Assembly: GCF_958979055.1 (NCBI RefSeq)
Contig: NC_084886.1
Coordinates: 50,365,654 to 50,429,653, forward strand
DNA: 64,000 bases
Source: Alnus glutinosa
Taxonomy: Eukaryota; Streptophyta; Magnoliopsida; Fagales; Betulaceae
Reading direction: 5' to 3'
Of the stretch, positions 17,388 through 29,009 are shown piece after piece. The position numbers were made by a program, and so were the translations under genes. The notes under the pieces are model-generated. The model saw only the letters and a program-made list of their open reading frames with translations, had not been told where the DNA came from and made no database searches. Position 1 is the first letter of the stretch. The number at the start of each line of letters is the position of its first letter.

Positions 17388-17672
17388 GTGGAACATACTA
17401 TTTTGTACAAGGAAGAAGAGCTTCTTCAACCATCTCATCACAGTAATCATCAGCGCATTTTTATTTTCAATTATTCTTCTATCAAACTAGAGATCAATGC
17501 AGCCCCTAACCCTTCGGTTAAGGAATTATGGGACCAGATATATTTGAAAGCCCCTCACCCTTTGGTTAAGGAATTATGGGACCAGATATATTTTAAAGCC
17601 CCTAACCCTTTGGTTAAGGAATTATGGGACCAGATATATTTTAAAGCCCCTCACCCTTTGGTTAAGGAATGA
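17388..17672 (+). CDS. Uncharacterised small ORF containing 16-aa repeats
   Basis: A 94-codon frame that I do not recognise. Its second half is built from a 16-aa unit (consensus KAPHPLVKELWDQIYF) encoded by the 48-bp tandem repeat. The fourth unit ends in a stop while the DNA repeat continues. No intron structure or neighbouring exon supports a larger gene. It could be a relic of a repeat-bearing gene or chance coding across a minisatellite whose period is a multiple of three. Confidence 0.25.
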   Translation: MEHTILYKEEELLQPSHHSNHQRIFIFNYSSIKLEINAAPNPSVKELWDQIYLKAPHPLVKELWDQIYFKAPNPLVKELWDQIYFKAPHPLVKE

Positions 17673-17741
17673 TGGGACCAGATATATTTGAAAGCCCCTC
17701 AACCTTTGGTTACGGAATTATGGGACCAGATACACTTCAAA
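17502..17741. repeat. 48-bp tandem minisatellite, five units
   Basis: Five consecutive 48-bp units begin with gcccctnaccctt and contain ggttaaggaattatgggacc then agatatattt. Units differ at only a few positions. Since 48 is divisible by three, the frame is kept from unit to unit. Confidence 0.95.
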
Positions 17742-17759
17742 TAATTTCTCATTATTTCA

Positions 17760-19546
17760 TACACTAACGATTGTTTTGAGATGTTTGTTAGGGTTCCCAC
17801 CCCCTCATATTACAGTTTTTTTTTTCTTTTCTTTTGCTGTTATGGTTATCTTGCTCAGAAAAGAAAAAGAATATGCAATGTTTCTAGCCGCTCGAACACC
17901 CAAAAATAACGCCCTGAGTAAAAAATAATTACAACGAAAAAACTCCAATACCTAAAACAAGTGTTTTTTTTTTTTTCAAAGTAGCCATGCTCACATCAGC
18001 GGAAAGAAGATGCTAATCCACATTTCTACAGCATGCTTGTAGTGTATAACGGATCCCTGGCCAATAAATGTGAAGCTCCAAACTCCACATTGTCACGGCA
18101 CATCACAACCATGAATACAAATGCACAAGAAAGCCTTTAATTCAAAGCACTGGAAGCCTTTAATTCTTTGAATTGCAAAAAAGCCGAATAGAACAATACA
18201 GTATACAACATGCAGTCCTCAAAAACCAACAGTTATTTGTACTACAAAAAGTAGAGCCGGCAATTTTTTACACATAAATACAATACGAACCCAACACAAA
18301 ATTATCTAAATAGAATTAAAGAGTTTTGACTCATTTAATTATCATTTAATTAAATGGAACCACTTAAAATTAACCTTTAAAGTTTTAAGTTCATGCCTCG
18401 ACACGATCCGAACTCGGCACGCGAACACGAATTGCCACACGTATTTAAAAGAGCCGAGAGTAGTCCTAAAAACAACCAGGCAACATAGTAGGTCAACAAA
18501 AGGATAGGGTTTGTCCAAAGTTCAACTTAGGAGAACAGTTCTTTTGTGCGGAAATTTCCAGAGACACGGTTGCAGGGAAAATATCTTAGATGGATTATAC
18601 CCCACGCTAGGAATAGGAAAACAACAGAGCCTACAGATCTAGTACGTGACAACAAACACAAAGAACAATAGGTTTGGGCCTTGTCAACATCATATCTTAT
18701 CATGGAATAACATCACTGCTACAATGACAATAGTTTAGTCAACAGTTGCCGGCAGGCTTTGGCACTTTCACATTACAAACATGAAAGCAGGCTTCCTAGC
18801 ATCTCCTATCTAATATAAAGGCAACAAGAAGGCACAAAAAATTAACCCACAAGAAGGCTTCATAGCGTTTAGCTGCTAAGACCCCAAAACAATCCAATTA
18901 ATGATCAGGCTAAAAAGATTTTTCTTCAATGCCTGCGAAACTTTTCAGGATTGAAGGTTGAGAAACCAAAGATCTATAGAGTATGTAACGCATAGACTGA
19001 ATGCTACACCAGTTTTCGTCCTCCTTTTTTCAATAAAAAAAGGTTTTAGGATAGAAATCCAATGAACTGAATAATACACCACATGTCAACTTTATCCTAC
19101 CTACTTCGACCCTCACTACGCTAGAGATATATCTTGAAAACAGAATAAGCCGAAAGGTTTAGGAAAAGCATAAGTTTACACCATCTCCAAGGATAAATAA
19201 AGTCACATGCAGAGCGAAACAAACCAAAGGCAGAAATAGTTCACAGTACTCGAAAAGAAAAGCACACTCCAAATCTCTAGCAATCGTCCTCGACTTAATG
19301 AAAACCACACGGTTCATGTTGTTCCTAACGAAAGCGCCTGTAATTCACGAAACCGCAAGTCCGTCGTATCGCCCCTCATTATCATAACCTCTCCAATTTG
19401 AGCGAATCCTACAGAGAAGTGTCGTACCACGATTTAGCGCGATTCATCGTTTTATAATGAAGTTTTCTTAGTCAGCACCTAGCGTCATGAATATAAAGAG
19501 TCGAACGGGTGGAATATAGCGTAAATCACCTGCAAAACTGCATAAT
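17760..19546. other. 3' flank of the NSR-type gene with a possible hAT-like remnant
   Basis: No coding exon is seen. The part next to 19547 is likely the minus-strand 3' UTR of the RNA-binding protein gene. Near 18253-18450 there is sequence with gccggcaatttttt at one side and cacgaattgcca at the other, with gaacccaacac and cgaactcggcac motifs between. This is typical of a common plant hAT-like non-autonomous family, but its edges are not secure. Confidence 0.35.
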
Positions 19547-22500
19547 TCAACGCTTGCCACGATGCCCGCCACCTGACCTCGCACCAGGATAGCGAGCAAA
19601 TTGCAACCTTAGATTGACCGAGTCACGGTCATGCTCATCAAATTTATAACCTGCAAAATCGAGCTTGACTATTTCACGCTGAACATCTAGCCACGTTTTG
19701 AACGGTTAATTGGGGCATGACAGATGATATAAGACGTGTGCAACATTAGCTCAACTTAAACACATAGCAAACTCGTAATAAACCTGACAGACAGTCAATC
19801 ACTTTCCATAACACCCAAAAACCAGATGCAGATCCACCACTCATAGCCTGACGGTCAAAAGAGCACCCCATAAGGACAGAAAGAAAGTCTGCCACCTTCC
19901 CAAGGTAAAGCTCACTCATCAAGATTCCAGTCTCTAGCTTACGGAAACAACGAAAATGGAGGGATATTTTGCCTCAATTATTTCTGCTTTAGTAAGTCTG
20001 AGGTTTCAATTGGTCTAGAATGGATTAGGAAAAGGTAAAGCCAAAATATGAGATATTTATGCCATCGTCATCTGAACTACTTAGTATGGTTGGTCAGCCA
20101 TGTGACTAGATCAGCCTCCTTAACTGGTCTAGGTAGCCTATTTGGCCAGTTGAGCTGAAAATCCAGAGTAAATTAAATGAACCAGGTCCAGTGTCTTTGT
20201 TTTCTTTTTTTAAATTGTTCGCCTACCCAAGAAAACGCAAAGTTTTGCCACTCATAATTATTAAGTACAAACCTGATACAGCCAAGAGCAAACCTGCAGT
20301 ATAAAACGCATAGGCACCAGCAGTAAAGGTGAACTTGTCAAATGCCGATAAGAATTGGTTCCATTGTCATATCATTATCATAGAGGAAGAGAACTTCCAA
20401 GCCTCCAAAGTGAATTTCTCACCTTCATTTGAGATATATAAGCCGCCAAACTAAGATTTACCGTGTTTTCGAGAAATTTTAAAAAAATTGGCGAACCTTT
20501 GGAAGCTTAGGCTTTCAGATTGCGAAAATCTGCTTTCTGTTTTTCCCCATGAAATATGTATGCAACTGTCACTATAGAAGACAATCCTTTTCCTCACAAA
20601 ACAACAAAATAATGCTTGATTCTGTAAATTAGCATTTCACTATTTTTATAGTTCAATGATTCAAAGATTTAATTCACACTGTTGCTTTTTCACTTCCCAG
20701 TAGCGATGAACTCTTAGTGCCAGCCCCCTTCAATAGATATCTTTTAACACCATGCCAAATCATAGTTTAGGCATCAACAACTCAGCCCCTCCAACACTTG
20801 GACACACACATACATTAACCAGAAATGTCACACAGGTTTTTGTTTTGGTATACCTTGTAGTGTAACTAGCCAACCTTCTTTATAGGAAAGCAAAAAAGAA
20901 AAACGATCTAGGAAAATGTTTAATTTCTCCACTAATAGCACAACAAAAGGACAGCAGAGATAAGCAACATAATGTTTTGGCAAAGATGCGTGATGCTAAA
21001 GTTTTTAAAAATTACGGATAAGACAAGCTCACCTTGCAAGGCATCCATGGCAGTGGCAGCATGGGCTGGACTTACAAAATCAACAAAACAAAGTACCAGT
21101 GGATCTCCCCCAGGCTGAACAGATTGATAATCAGTGAATCCATCAATGTACTAAATATTGACAATGCACTTATTAAAAAAACTAAACTTACATGTCTCGA
21201 TTCCTTGCTTACGAGTCTCACTTCTTTGTAGCCAACAAAAGGGCGAAAGATATCTATGACAGCAAGTGAAGGAACAAGACCAGGAATGTAAAACTACACA
21301 CAATGAAGACAAAAGAAAAAGTGTAAGCAATGCTTGAGAAAATAGAAGACTATGGAAGGATACGAGCCACTTCTCGTCGTGTACAGTTGGCAGGCAAGCC
21401 CTCCACAAACAGTGTACTGGAAGCATCAGGAGGAAGGGGAACCTCAGACCTTCCACCTCCATATCCCAAGGTTCTGTCCTTCACAGTTGTACCTGGGTCC
21501 ATGCTCCCAATACCCACAATACGAGGATCATCAACAGCCCGACTCGATATTCCCCCACCAATGGATCTAGCAGACTGTCCCCCACCATAAGATGAAACTT
21601 GCTGAAATATAGCAGCATAACATTAGAACATAACATGTAATTAAATTGAGAGTGAAAAAATTGTATCTGAGATGCAAAAACGCTGGAAATAAATAAGTAC
21701 CGCACTGCGGAGGTAACGATCATAAGATGCTCCAATGGAGTCAGTATCTCTAATTCCACGAAGTGTTCCCCTATCATCATCACGAGCATAATAACTGGGC
21801 AGCTCATGACCACCAGGGACATCTTCATGATCAAGTAAGTACTTTCAGTAAATGAGACAAAAGATAAAAGGAGCAACATGTTAAGACATATGATTCTCAA
21901 GGCAGAAGAAGGAGCACATTACTTTGTGTGGGTAGTCAAACTGCTAGAGATATGTCTAGTACCAGAAAAAATAATTGGTAACCCTTATGAATAACCTAAT
22001 ACACAGTTGTTGATCTCCCGTATAATGTGATCACCCCAACTGCCAAAGACTACCACATCACTCATGATCAGGTCACGGAAATTGCTAAGGGCCACTTGAC
22101 ATAACCAATTACACACGAACTGACATCATTAGGGGAAGATGAAATTTTTAAAAAGTAAGAAAGAAAGATCACTATGTTGGTTGCACAATTAGGAGGCTGG
22201 AATTACATCTCATATGCGAGTCAACCCAATGTATATGGAAATGGACTACTACTCAATGAGATTCTTTTCTACGCATCACCTGAATGTTATAATAGGTATT
22301 GTATAAAACAAACAGCCAGCAGTTTGTAATTAAATTCAGTAAAATTATAACTATTTAAGTACTTATCAAAAAAAAATTATAACTATTTATATGATGCTAC
22401 AATCTATTAAAATTGCTCTAAAAGGTTAAAATATAATAGAAAACTCACTTTCTTTTGTTCTAAATATCTCTATTGTTTAGGTTCTAATCCATTTTTTTAT

Positions 22501-24183
22501 ACTTCACCCTGCACGGGGGAATGTTATGGCCTTTTTTTTCTATATAAGTAATGCAAATAAATTCAAAGCGCATAGGGTGCAACCTTAGTACACAATGAAA
22601 TATAGAAAACCCCTAAAGAATAGAAAAAAATAATAAATAAATAAATAAATAAATAAATAAAAGAGGAACAAAATTCTAAAAACACAGAAAAATTAGAAAC
22701 AGGCAAACTCTTCCATGCTACACTCCAAGTATAAAGGGATTATAACACCATTTTCTTCATCTCTAACAATCAATTCTCACAATCTTCAAAGCTCATTGTG
22801 TTCCGCTCTCTCTAAAGACACCACATTAAACACAAAGGAGCCAACCTCCATATTTTCAAAGCATTATTGTTTCCCAATTGTCGCCTCCAACTTCCCAATA
22901 ACTTGCTCACCCTTCGAGGCATAACCGAACACCTAACAATTGAAAAGGCGCACTCCACAATTATGTTGCAACCTCACAATGAAGGAGTAGATAATCAATA
23001 TCCCCACATTTCTTACACATACAACACCAATCCACCACAATAACATTCATCTTTCGTAAATTATCTAAAGTAAAGATTTTCCCAAAGCCGTCATCCACAC
23101 AAAGAACGCCACTCTCGAGGGAGTCTTAACTTTCTAAATACTACTCTCAAGGAAAAGGGAACCGTACCTGATTAGATAACACCTAATAATAAGACTTTAA
23201 CTTCAAATGATTTCTGCTTAGAAGTAATCCAGCAAATTGTATCCTCACCTCCATGCCTTGCTCATTGAGAATACAGCAACTCAAAGAACCCAAAAACCAC
23301 TTCCACCCCCCAATCATGCACAAGTCTAGTAAAAATAAGATTCCAATTAAAGTTCCATTCTGGAATTGCATATGATCTGCCACCCACACATCTATGCCAC
23401 AAGCAATAGTGAATCATTCCGGAAAAGAGAACTTCAAAAGCTGCTCCTCACACCGAAAACATCATGCCAAAACAGCACTTCATATCCATCTCCTACCTCA
23501 CATGTTTATAAAAACCTTCTCACTCCTCCTTATACATTTCCACACTCCCACGCCATAGGGCCCCCCAACCTCCTTAGAACACCAACCTCCCCTCTTATTA
23601 TCATATTTAATGTCCACCACCTCTCTCCTCAGAGCCTCCCTTTCCGTAGCATGCCTCCACAATCACTTGCCCAAAAGCACTCAATTAAACTGAATTAGAT
23701 TTCTCACCACTAGATCCCCTGAACTTATCGGAGTACATATATTCGACCACTGCACCAGATGAAACTTAAACTCATCACCAATATCCCCCAAAGAAAGTCC
23801 CTCTAAAATTTTTCTAGTCGATTAGCCACTCCTACAGGCTACAAGAATAGGGGATCTACATGATCTACAAGAATAGGGAAAATGGACAAATAATATGTTG
23901 GTAAATTAGAAAGAATACTTTTTATCAAATTTAACCAACCTCTTTTTGATAAATAAAGTCTCTTCCAACCCGCCAACCTATGCTCCATCTCCTCAATAAT
24001 ACCACTCCAAATGGTATAATCCTTATAGTGAGCACCCAAGGGAAGATACTTTATTAGCAACGAAGCCACTCTACACCCAAGAATGCTAGCCAAACCCTCC
24101 ACATCCCCCACATCGCCTATGGGAACAATCTCTACTTAGACAAGTTTATCTTCAACCCTAATACCACTTTAAAACATTTAAAA

Positions 24184-24215
<32 letters not shown>

Positions 24216-26292
24216 TCTCAAATTTCGAAGTATCAGCCTTTTAATATGTATGCCTACTGTCTTTATACTTCCAGGAGAAAACGAAAGAATGACTAGTGGC
24301 AGGGTATGTTACATATGTCAGCCCACATAAAGCAGTTTATAGAAGAGCATATCTAAGGCCACCCATCCCTTCCAAAAAACTGAAACTGAGTACCATTATT
24401 TTTCCTTTCTCTATTCACTTTTTTTATTTTCTGGGTAAGTAATAAAATTTCAAATGGGAAAAACGGGGCTTTCAGCTCATAAGGCACATCTATGACCTGA
24501 CTTGGCATTACTTAAACTATATAGGTAATGTGGCAGTATGGCACAGTGCAATAACCTACTTCAAAAAGTTTACAAGACAAAAAGGCACCTTAAAATCTAG
24601 TCCCTAGAACATAAGTTTGACAATCCATTGACTCAGTTAGTTTCCTTCCTCTTTCGTCCTTTCTTTCTTTCTCTTATCATTGTTGGGTTGGAAGGCTCCA
24701 AGCCAGTCTAAAAATGGCTTTCCAAGCCAATATAAAATGTCTTCCCATGAAAAAGGCATTAGATTAGATAAGGATCCTCACAATCAAGAATCAAATTACC
24801 TTGAAGCAGATAATTCCAAACAAACAGACAAAGGAACTCCTCCAGTCAAAAAAGCAAGTATGCAGAGCTGTGACAAAGTCTAAATAACACAAAGCACAAT
24901 ATTGATCCTTTAAAAATAATTGACAACAGAAATAATATAGCAGTCAAGACTAGCCAACACATAAGCCAAATTTACACAAAGTGGTGGTCCTTCGACCAAT
25001 GAAGGATTTCCAATACTAACAGGATTCATCTATCCCCATATAGATAAGGATGCAAGAAAGCATAACATATTAGAGCATTCCCAACAACTTCCCTATAGCC
25101 CCTTCCCTTTCCTACAGATTGGGAAAATATAAAAAAAAAAAAATCACAAAAAACCACCCACAGCAGATACCTTATTGGTTCCTTGAGCATTGGGAATGCT
25201 ACAATTCTACCCAATGTGTAGGGAATCAAAAGAGCTTCCCTATCCATTATTTTAATACAAAATATTTTTCTTTCCTCTCTCATCTCTCGTCTTTTTGCCT
25301 CATATTGGGGATTGTGTTGGAGTTTTGTGAAAAATGTGAGCATAGGTAGAAACTTATATTTGTAAATAAAAAATATTTAATTGATATAAAGAAAGATAGA
25401 GGAAGTTATTGTAGAGTGTATTTGGATAGAGAAGCAAAAAGTAGTTTTGTTTTCTAAATTTAAGAAAATCAAAGGGAAGCTGCTGTGAATGCTCTACACA
25501 TTTAGGCCTTAAAAGTTATATTTCTTACCATAAACTGAAATAAGAACTAGTACTTAAGCATCCAATATCTTTTCTTTTCTTTTCTTTTTCTTTTTTTATG
25601 AATAACTTAATCATCCAATATCATACACACCATTAAAACAATGCTCTCCTACTGTTCTTTACACAAGCAACCATATAAAAGCATACCCCCGGGCATGACA
25701 GCACCACAAAAATGTAATTTTTCCCGTAATCCAAGCAATGTTTTATAAGAGAGACCAGGCAAAAACTAATTTCAGATATCAATATCAAACAGCTCAGATA
25801 ATAATACTTCGAAAAAAGTGAACCACAGTGAAACCTATGACATATTTTTTTTTTTTTGAAAGAAGAAGAAAAAAAAAAAAGTGGCGAGATCTAAAATAAT
25901 AAAAGCAACCCATTTCACCAATAATCTTGACCTCCGAGTAGTATCTCAAAAAAATGTAAGACAATAATAGTGATAAAAGTTCTTATCAAAAACTTCCACT
26001 TTTGTCAACGCCAAATGGTTTTTCTTCAGCTAAAAACTCCAATTTTCATAAAAAATGAAACGTTCGAAAATAGGAACTTCGCTTAAATTCCGCTTTCTCG
26101 GCCACCAAACAGAGTAAACCGGAATTACCGAAAACCCTAATTTCATAACACAGCAATACAAGAACAAGAAAAAGTAAATCCGAGGTATTTAGCTTTACCG
26201 TAGTCGGCGCGAGAGCGTTTTCCGACAAGCTGAGAAATCGACTGCGACGGAGGTTGCCGTGAGTCGCTGTACCTCCAATAAGCATCCGCCAT
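19547..26292 (-). CDS. Nuclear speckle RNA-binding protein (NSR type, single RRM)
   Basis: Six exons on the minus strand: 26292-26199, 21822-21701, 21601-21364, 21253-21192, 21114-21033 and 19650-19547. Every junction is GT-AG, the phases agree, and the total is 702 nt (233 aa plus stop). The start [13 protein letters not shown] is typical of plant NSR proteins. Then come a [18 protein letters not shown] segment, a glycine-rich linker, and an RRM (from about residue 147) with LFVEGLP as RNP2 and LCFVDF as RNP1, ending [21 protein letters not shown]-like (RG-rich tail). NSRa/NSRb of Arabidopsis act in alternative splicing and bind long noncoding RNA; that role here is inferred from similarity. 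Intron 1 is 4.4 kb and carries LINE and MITE DNA; intron 5 is 1.4 kb. Confidence 0.93.
22530..24180 (-). mobile_element. Degenerate L1-type LINE, 3' part, in NSR intron 1
   Basis: On the minus strand, 24111-23839 reads as the C-terminal side of a plant LINE reverse transcriptase ([24 protein letters not shown], then [19 protein letters not shown] and SNLPTYYLS). Further down, broken frames around 23389-23183 and 22900-22720 resemble the zf-RVT tail ([24 protein letters not shown]). A (TTTA)n-like tail on the plus strand near 22627-22660 lies close to the 3' end. The element is 5'-truncated, with several frameshifts, and runs in the same direction as the host gene. Confidence 0.8.
24187..24213. 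repeat. Poly-G run
   Basis: An uninterrupted run of about 27 G (C on the sense strand of the NSR gene) lies beside the LINE relic in intron 1. Its true length may be affected by sequencing. Confidence 0.9.
25071..25496. mobile_element. PIF/Tourist-like MITE in NSR intron 1
   Basis: Termini gagcattcccaacaacttccct (left, from 25073) and the complementary agggaagctgctgtgaatgctc (right, ending 25494) form an imperfect inverted repeat of about 22 bp around a 422-bp non-coding body. Both ends abut TA, but the full three-base duplication is not matched (TTA against TAC). Confidence 0.55.
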
Positions 26293-26869
26293 GTGTTAGA
26301 GAGGGAAAGAGAAACCCTAAGAGAGATAAAGAGGTGAAGAAATGTTTTTCACGGACAAGATCAGAAGAGGAGGGAGCGGCAAAGTGGAGAGAACACAAGT
26401 CTATAGATTTTGTTTCTTCCTTTTAGGTCGTGCTTTCCCCTTTGCTTTTTATAATAAATATCGCTGAAGTAATTTTTTCCAAATAATCGCACTTTTTGTT
26501 TTAAATTAAACTATTAATATTAAGTTCGAAAAAATTAAAAATATTTATTACACAACAACATTTTAATCGATTTATTTTAAAAACCATGAGGGTTTATTAA
26601 ATTTATATATTAAAAATATCCTAAAAATTCTAGAAGATATTTATGAAATCTAGTCTTTTTCAGGTGCTTAAAAATCCTATTTTTAGTGCGACTGTGTTTT
26701 TAGAAAATCATAATTTTAGATGAAATAAAATACATTTTGAATGTAGCAAATATAAAAAATGAAAAATGCCGTGTTAAATATGGCTTGGACAATATTTTGC
26801 TCTAACCCAATCTATTTATAATGACATTTATTTTTTAAATATGTGATTTATGCATGTATTTTTAGGAAA
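26293..26869. other. Upstream region of the NSR-type gene
   Basis: This contains the minus-strand 5' UTR and promoter of the RNA-binding protein gene. AT-rich sequence begins beyond about 26440. No other gene is seen. Confidence 0.4.
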
Positions 26870-27135
26870 GTGGTTCTCTCACGATCCCTCCCACATAACT
26901 CCTACACAACCCTTCTCACATTGTGTGCGACCCATGCATATAGGTCTTGAAAAATGTTAGATTTACAACACCAATACAACAACTATATAACAATTCCTCA
27001 CATGAGGGTGGGTCCCACATACTGGGGCCTACCCTCATGTGAGGGGTTGTTGTATTGGTGTTGTACAAGAATCAAATCTCATAAGTCTCACACAACGTGA
27101 AAGAGAATTGTGTAAAAGTTGTAAATGAATCATTT
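26870..27135. mobile_element. Nested foldback (hairpin) MITE
   Basis: The inner arms (about 26958-27010 and 27030-27078) are near-perfect inverted repeats: tttacaacaccaatacaac pairs with gttgtattggtgttgtac, and cctcacatgagggt pairs with accctcatgtgagg. Looser outer arms (ctcacattgtgtg near 26915, cacacaacgtga near 27089) extend the pairing. The whole can fold into a long hairpin. No coding content. Confidence 0.6.
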
Positions 27136-27831
27136 TTTATATTTTAAACAAAAATAAAATAAAATTGTCCATGTATGTGTGCGTGTCTTTTTAATGTTTT
27201 TCTCTTTAGTGACTTATCCAAGGTAAAAAAGGAACATGGCTCTTTTAATATTATGTGAAGCAATAGGCAACAACCAATTGCTGTTCTGACGTGCTTTCGT
27301 GCACTATACATAATAAAACAATTAAATTAAATTTTTATTTTAAAAAAAAAAAAAAAAAAAAAAACTTTTGTTCAATTGAAGAAAACAGCTCTAGCATCAT
27401 CAACATCATCATATTCTCTTTTGGTGTGGTTGCTAGATTTTGTTTGTCTGGCCGAACAATAGTAGGATATTATATAGATTGAGAGAGAGTTCGTCATAGA
27501 AAGAAATAAACAAAACAAGGAAGACAACCTTTAATTATTTTCGCTCCATATATCTCCCTCAACAAACTCACTTCCAAACAAACCACACACTCACAAGCTT
27601 TCCTGCTTTTTTTTCTTTTCTTTTTTTCAACCCATCTGCTCTACTTGTTCTTCAGATTAGGGGCAGAGCCGGCATCCCAAACTCGGGGGGGTCCAATTAG
27701 AAAAATAAATAAATAAATAGAGGTAAATTATTATTTTCTTTTTTTTTCTTTTTTTTTTTGAAAACTTGGGGGCTTGGGAGGCACCCCTAAGTTCCTTAGT
27801 AACTTCGCCACTACTTCATGATCAAGACTCG
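27136..27831. other. Intergenic region left of the large MULE
   Basis: Low-complexity A and T runs. A piece around 27660-27820 (ggggcagagccggc to acttcgccacta) looks like a degenerate repeat with weak inverted ends. No gene is seen. Confidence 0.35.
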
Positions 27832-27840
27832 AGCTTTCAA

Positions 27841-28140
27841 GAGTAATTCTACCCGGCGCTCCAGAGTCCCTCCCCATCTGACGTGGCAGAGTCCACGTCA
27901 GACCCTAAAAAAAAAAAAAAAAAAAAAAAAAAATTCAAAACCAAGTTAAACACGGAACATCTACCATATTCTCCCAAAAGCTTTTCCCCCCAAAACTTTC
28001 CCTCCTCCCTCCTCCCTTCTCCCTCCTTCCATCTCCTCCCTCCACGGCACTGATCGCCACCACCAACTGCCACAAGCACCGCTGCCAGTAGCATCCATCT
28101 CCATCTCTAGCCACATGGAACCCCTCCATCTCGATCTACC
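27841..28140 (+). repeat. Left terminal inverted repeat of the MULE
   Basis: Strongest over 27841-27905 against the complement of 35013-35089, with weaker pyrimidine-rich similarity further in. A candidate 5' UTR donor (gaggtaagg, about 28164-28172) just inside suggests that transposase transcription may start in this repeat, as in known Mutator elements; that is an inference. Confidence 0.75.
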
Positions 28141-28287
28141 GTACCATTCTGAAGAGCCAAAAGAGGTAAGGTTTTCCTTCTTTCCTCTCTTTTTTTTTTT
28201 TTTGTTATTTTTCTAGAATCTTAGTTTCATTGTTCTAAATCTTGTGGGTCTGAATCTCTAATCCCTCAAACCCCTTATAGTTTGCTT

Positions 28288-28327
<40 letters not shown>

Positions 28328-29009
28328 TAAAAATTGGGGTATTCCTTTCGGTGTTATGGATTTGAATGGCTGAAGGGGTTGCACTAGTGGCTAGGCAGTT
28401 GGGTTTGTAAACCTCAAAAAACATATGTTTCTACTTTTTGGCTCCTAGCCAAGCTCCAATCATACATCCTTCTCTCTTCCTCAGTTGACAAAATTGCGTA
28501 TGATTCCTATCAATTTTTCAGATCGGTGAGAATTGCTTTCCCTCTAGATGGCTTTTTTTCTGAAAAAAAAAAAAAAGAAGAGAGAACATAAAATGTTTTG
28601 ACAATTATTGACTTTTAGAAGTTCCAGTTTCTCGTCGAGTTCTTCTTCATTTAATCCCTGATTCCTCAATTGTTCAACCTTGCTTTTGTATGCAATTGTA
28701 ACCTGGATAATCAAAATCAATGAGAGGGAGAGAAAGGAATATCAATTTGCATAGCCAATAACTAAATAAAACGTGAGTTTAACCTAAAACTATGTAAGTT
28801 GTCCTTGAGTTGTGACCTGCTCAAAAGAACATTCTCTCTGTAGTCCAAGTCTACCATAGTGATCCGCATCTGTTATTGTTGCATTCTAAATTGAATTTTA
28901 TCAATCAAATGCATCATGAGCAGTAAGATCTTAAAACCCAACTATATATATATATATATATATAAACATCATATTAACTAATTAGATGTTTTCGTGCAAT
29001 AACTCATAG

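Noticed and set aside
21481-21900. 139-codon minus-strand frame
   Set aside because: It runs out of frame across NSR exons 2 and 3 and the intron between; the RRM-bearing frame is supported by splice sites and conserved motifs.
24187-24213. G run as a G-quadruplex regulator of the NSR gene
   Set aside because: A pure homopolymer in an intron next to a LINE relic is more simply a repeat tract; no supporting context.
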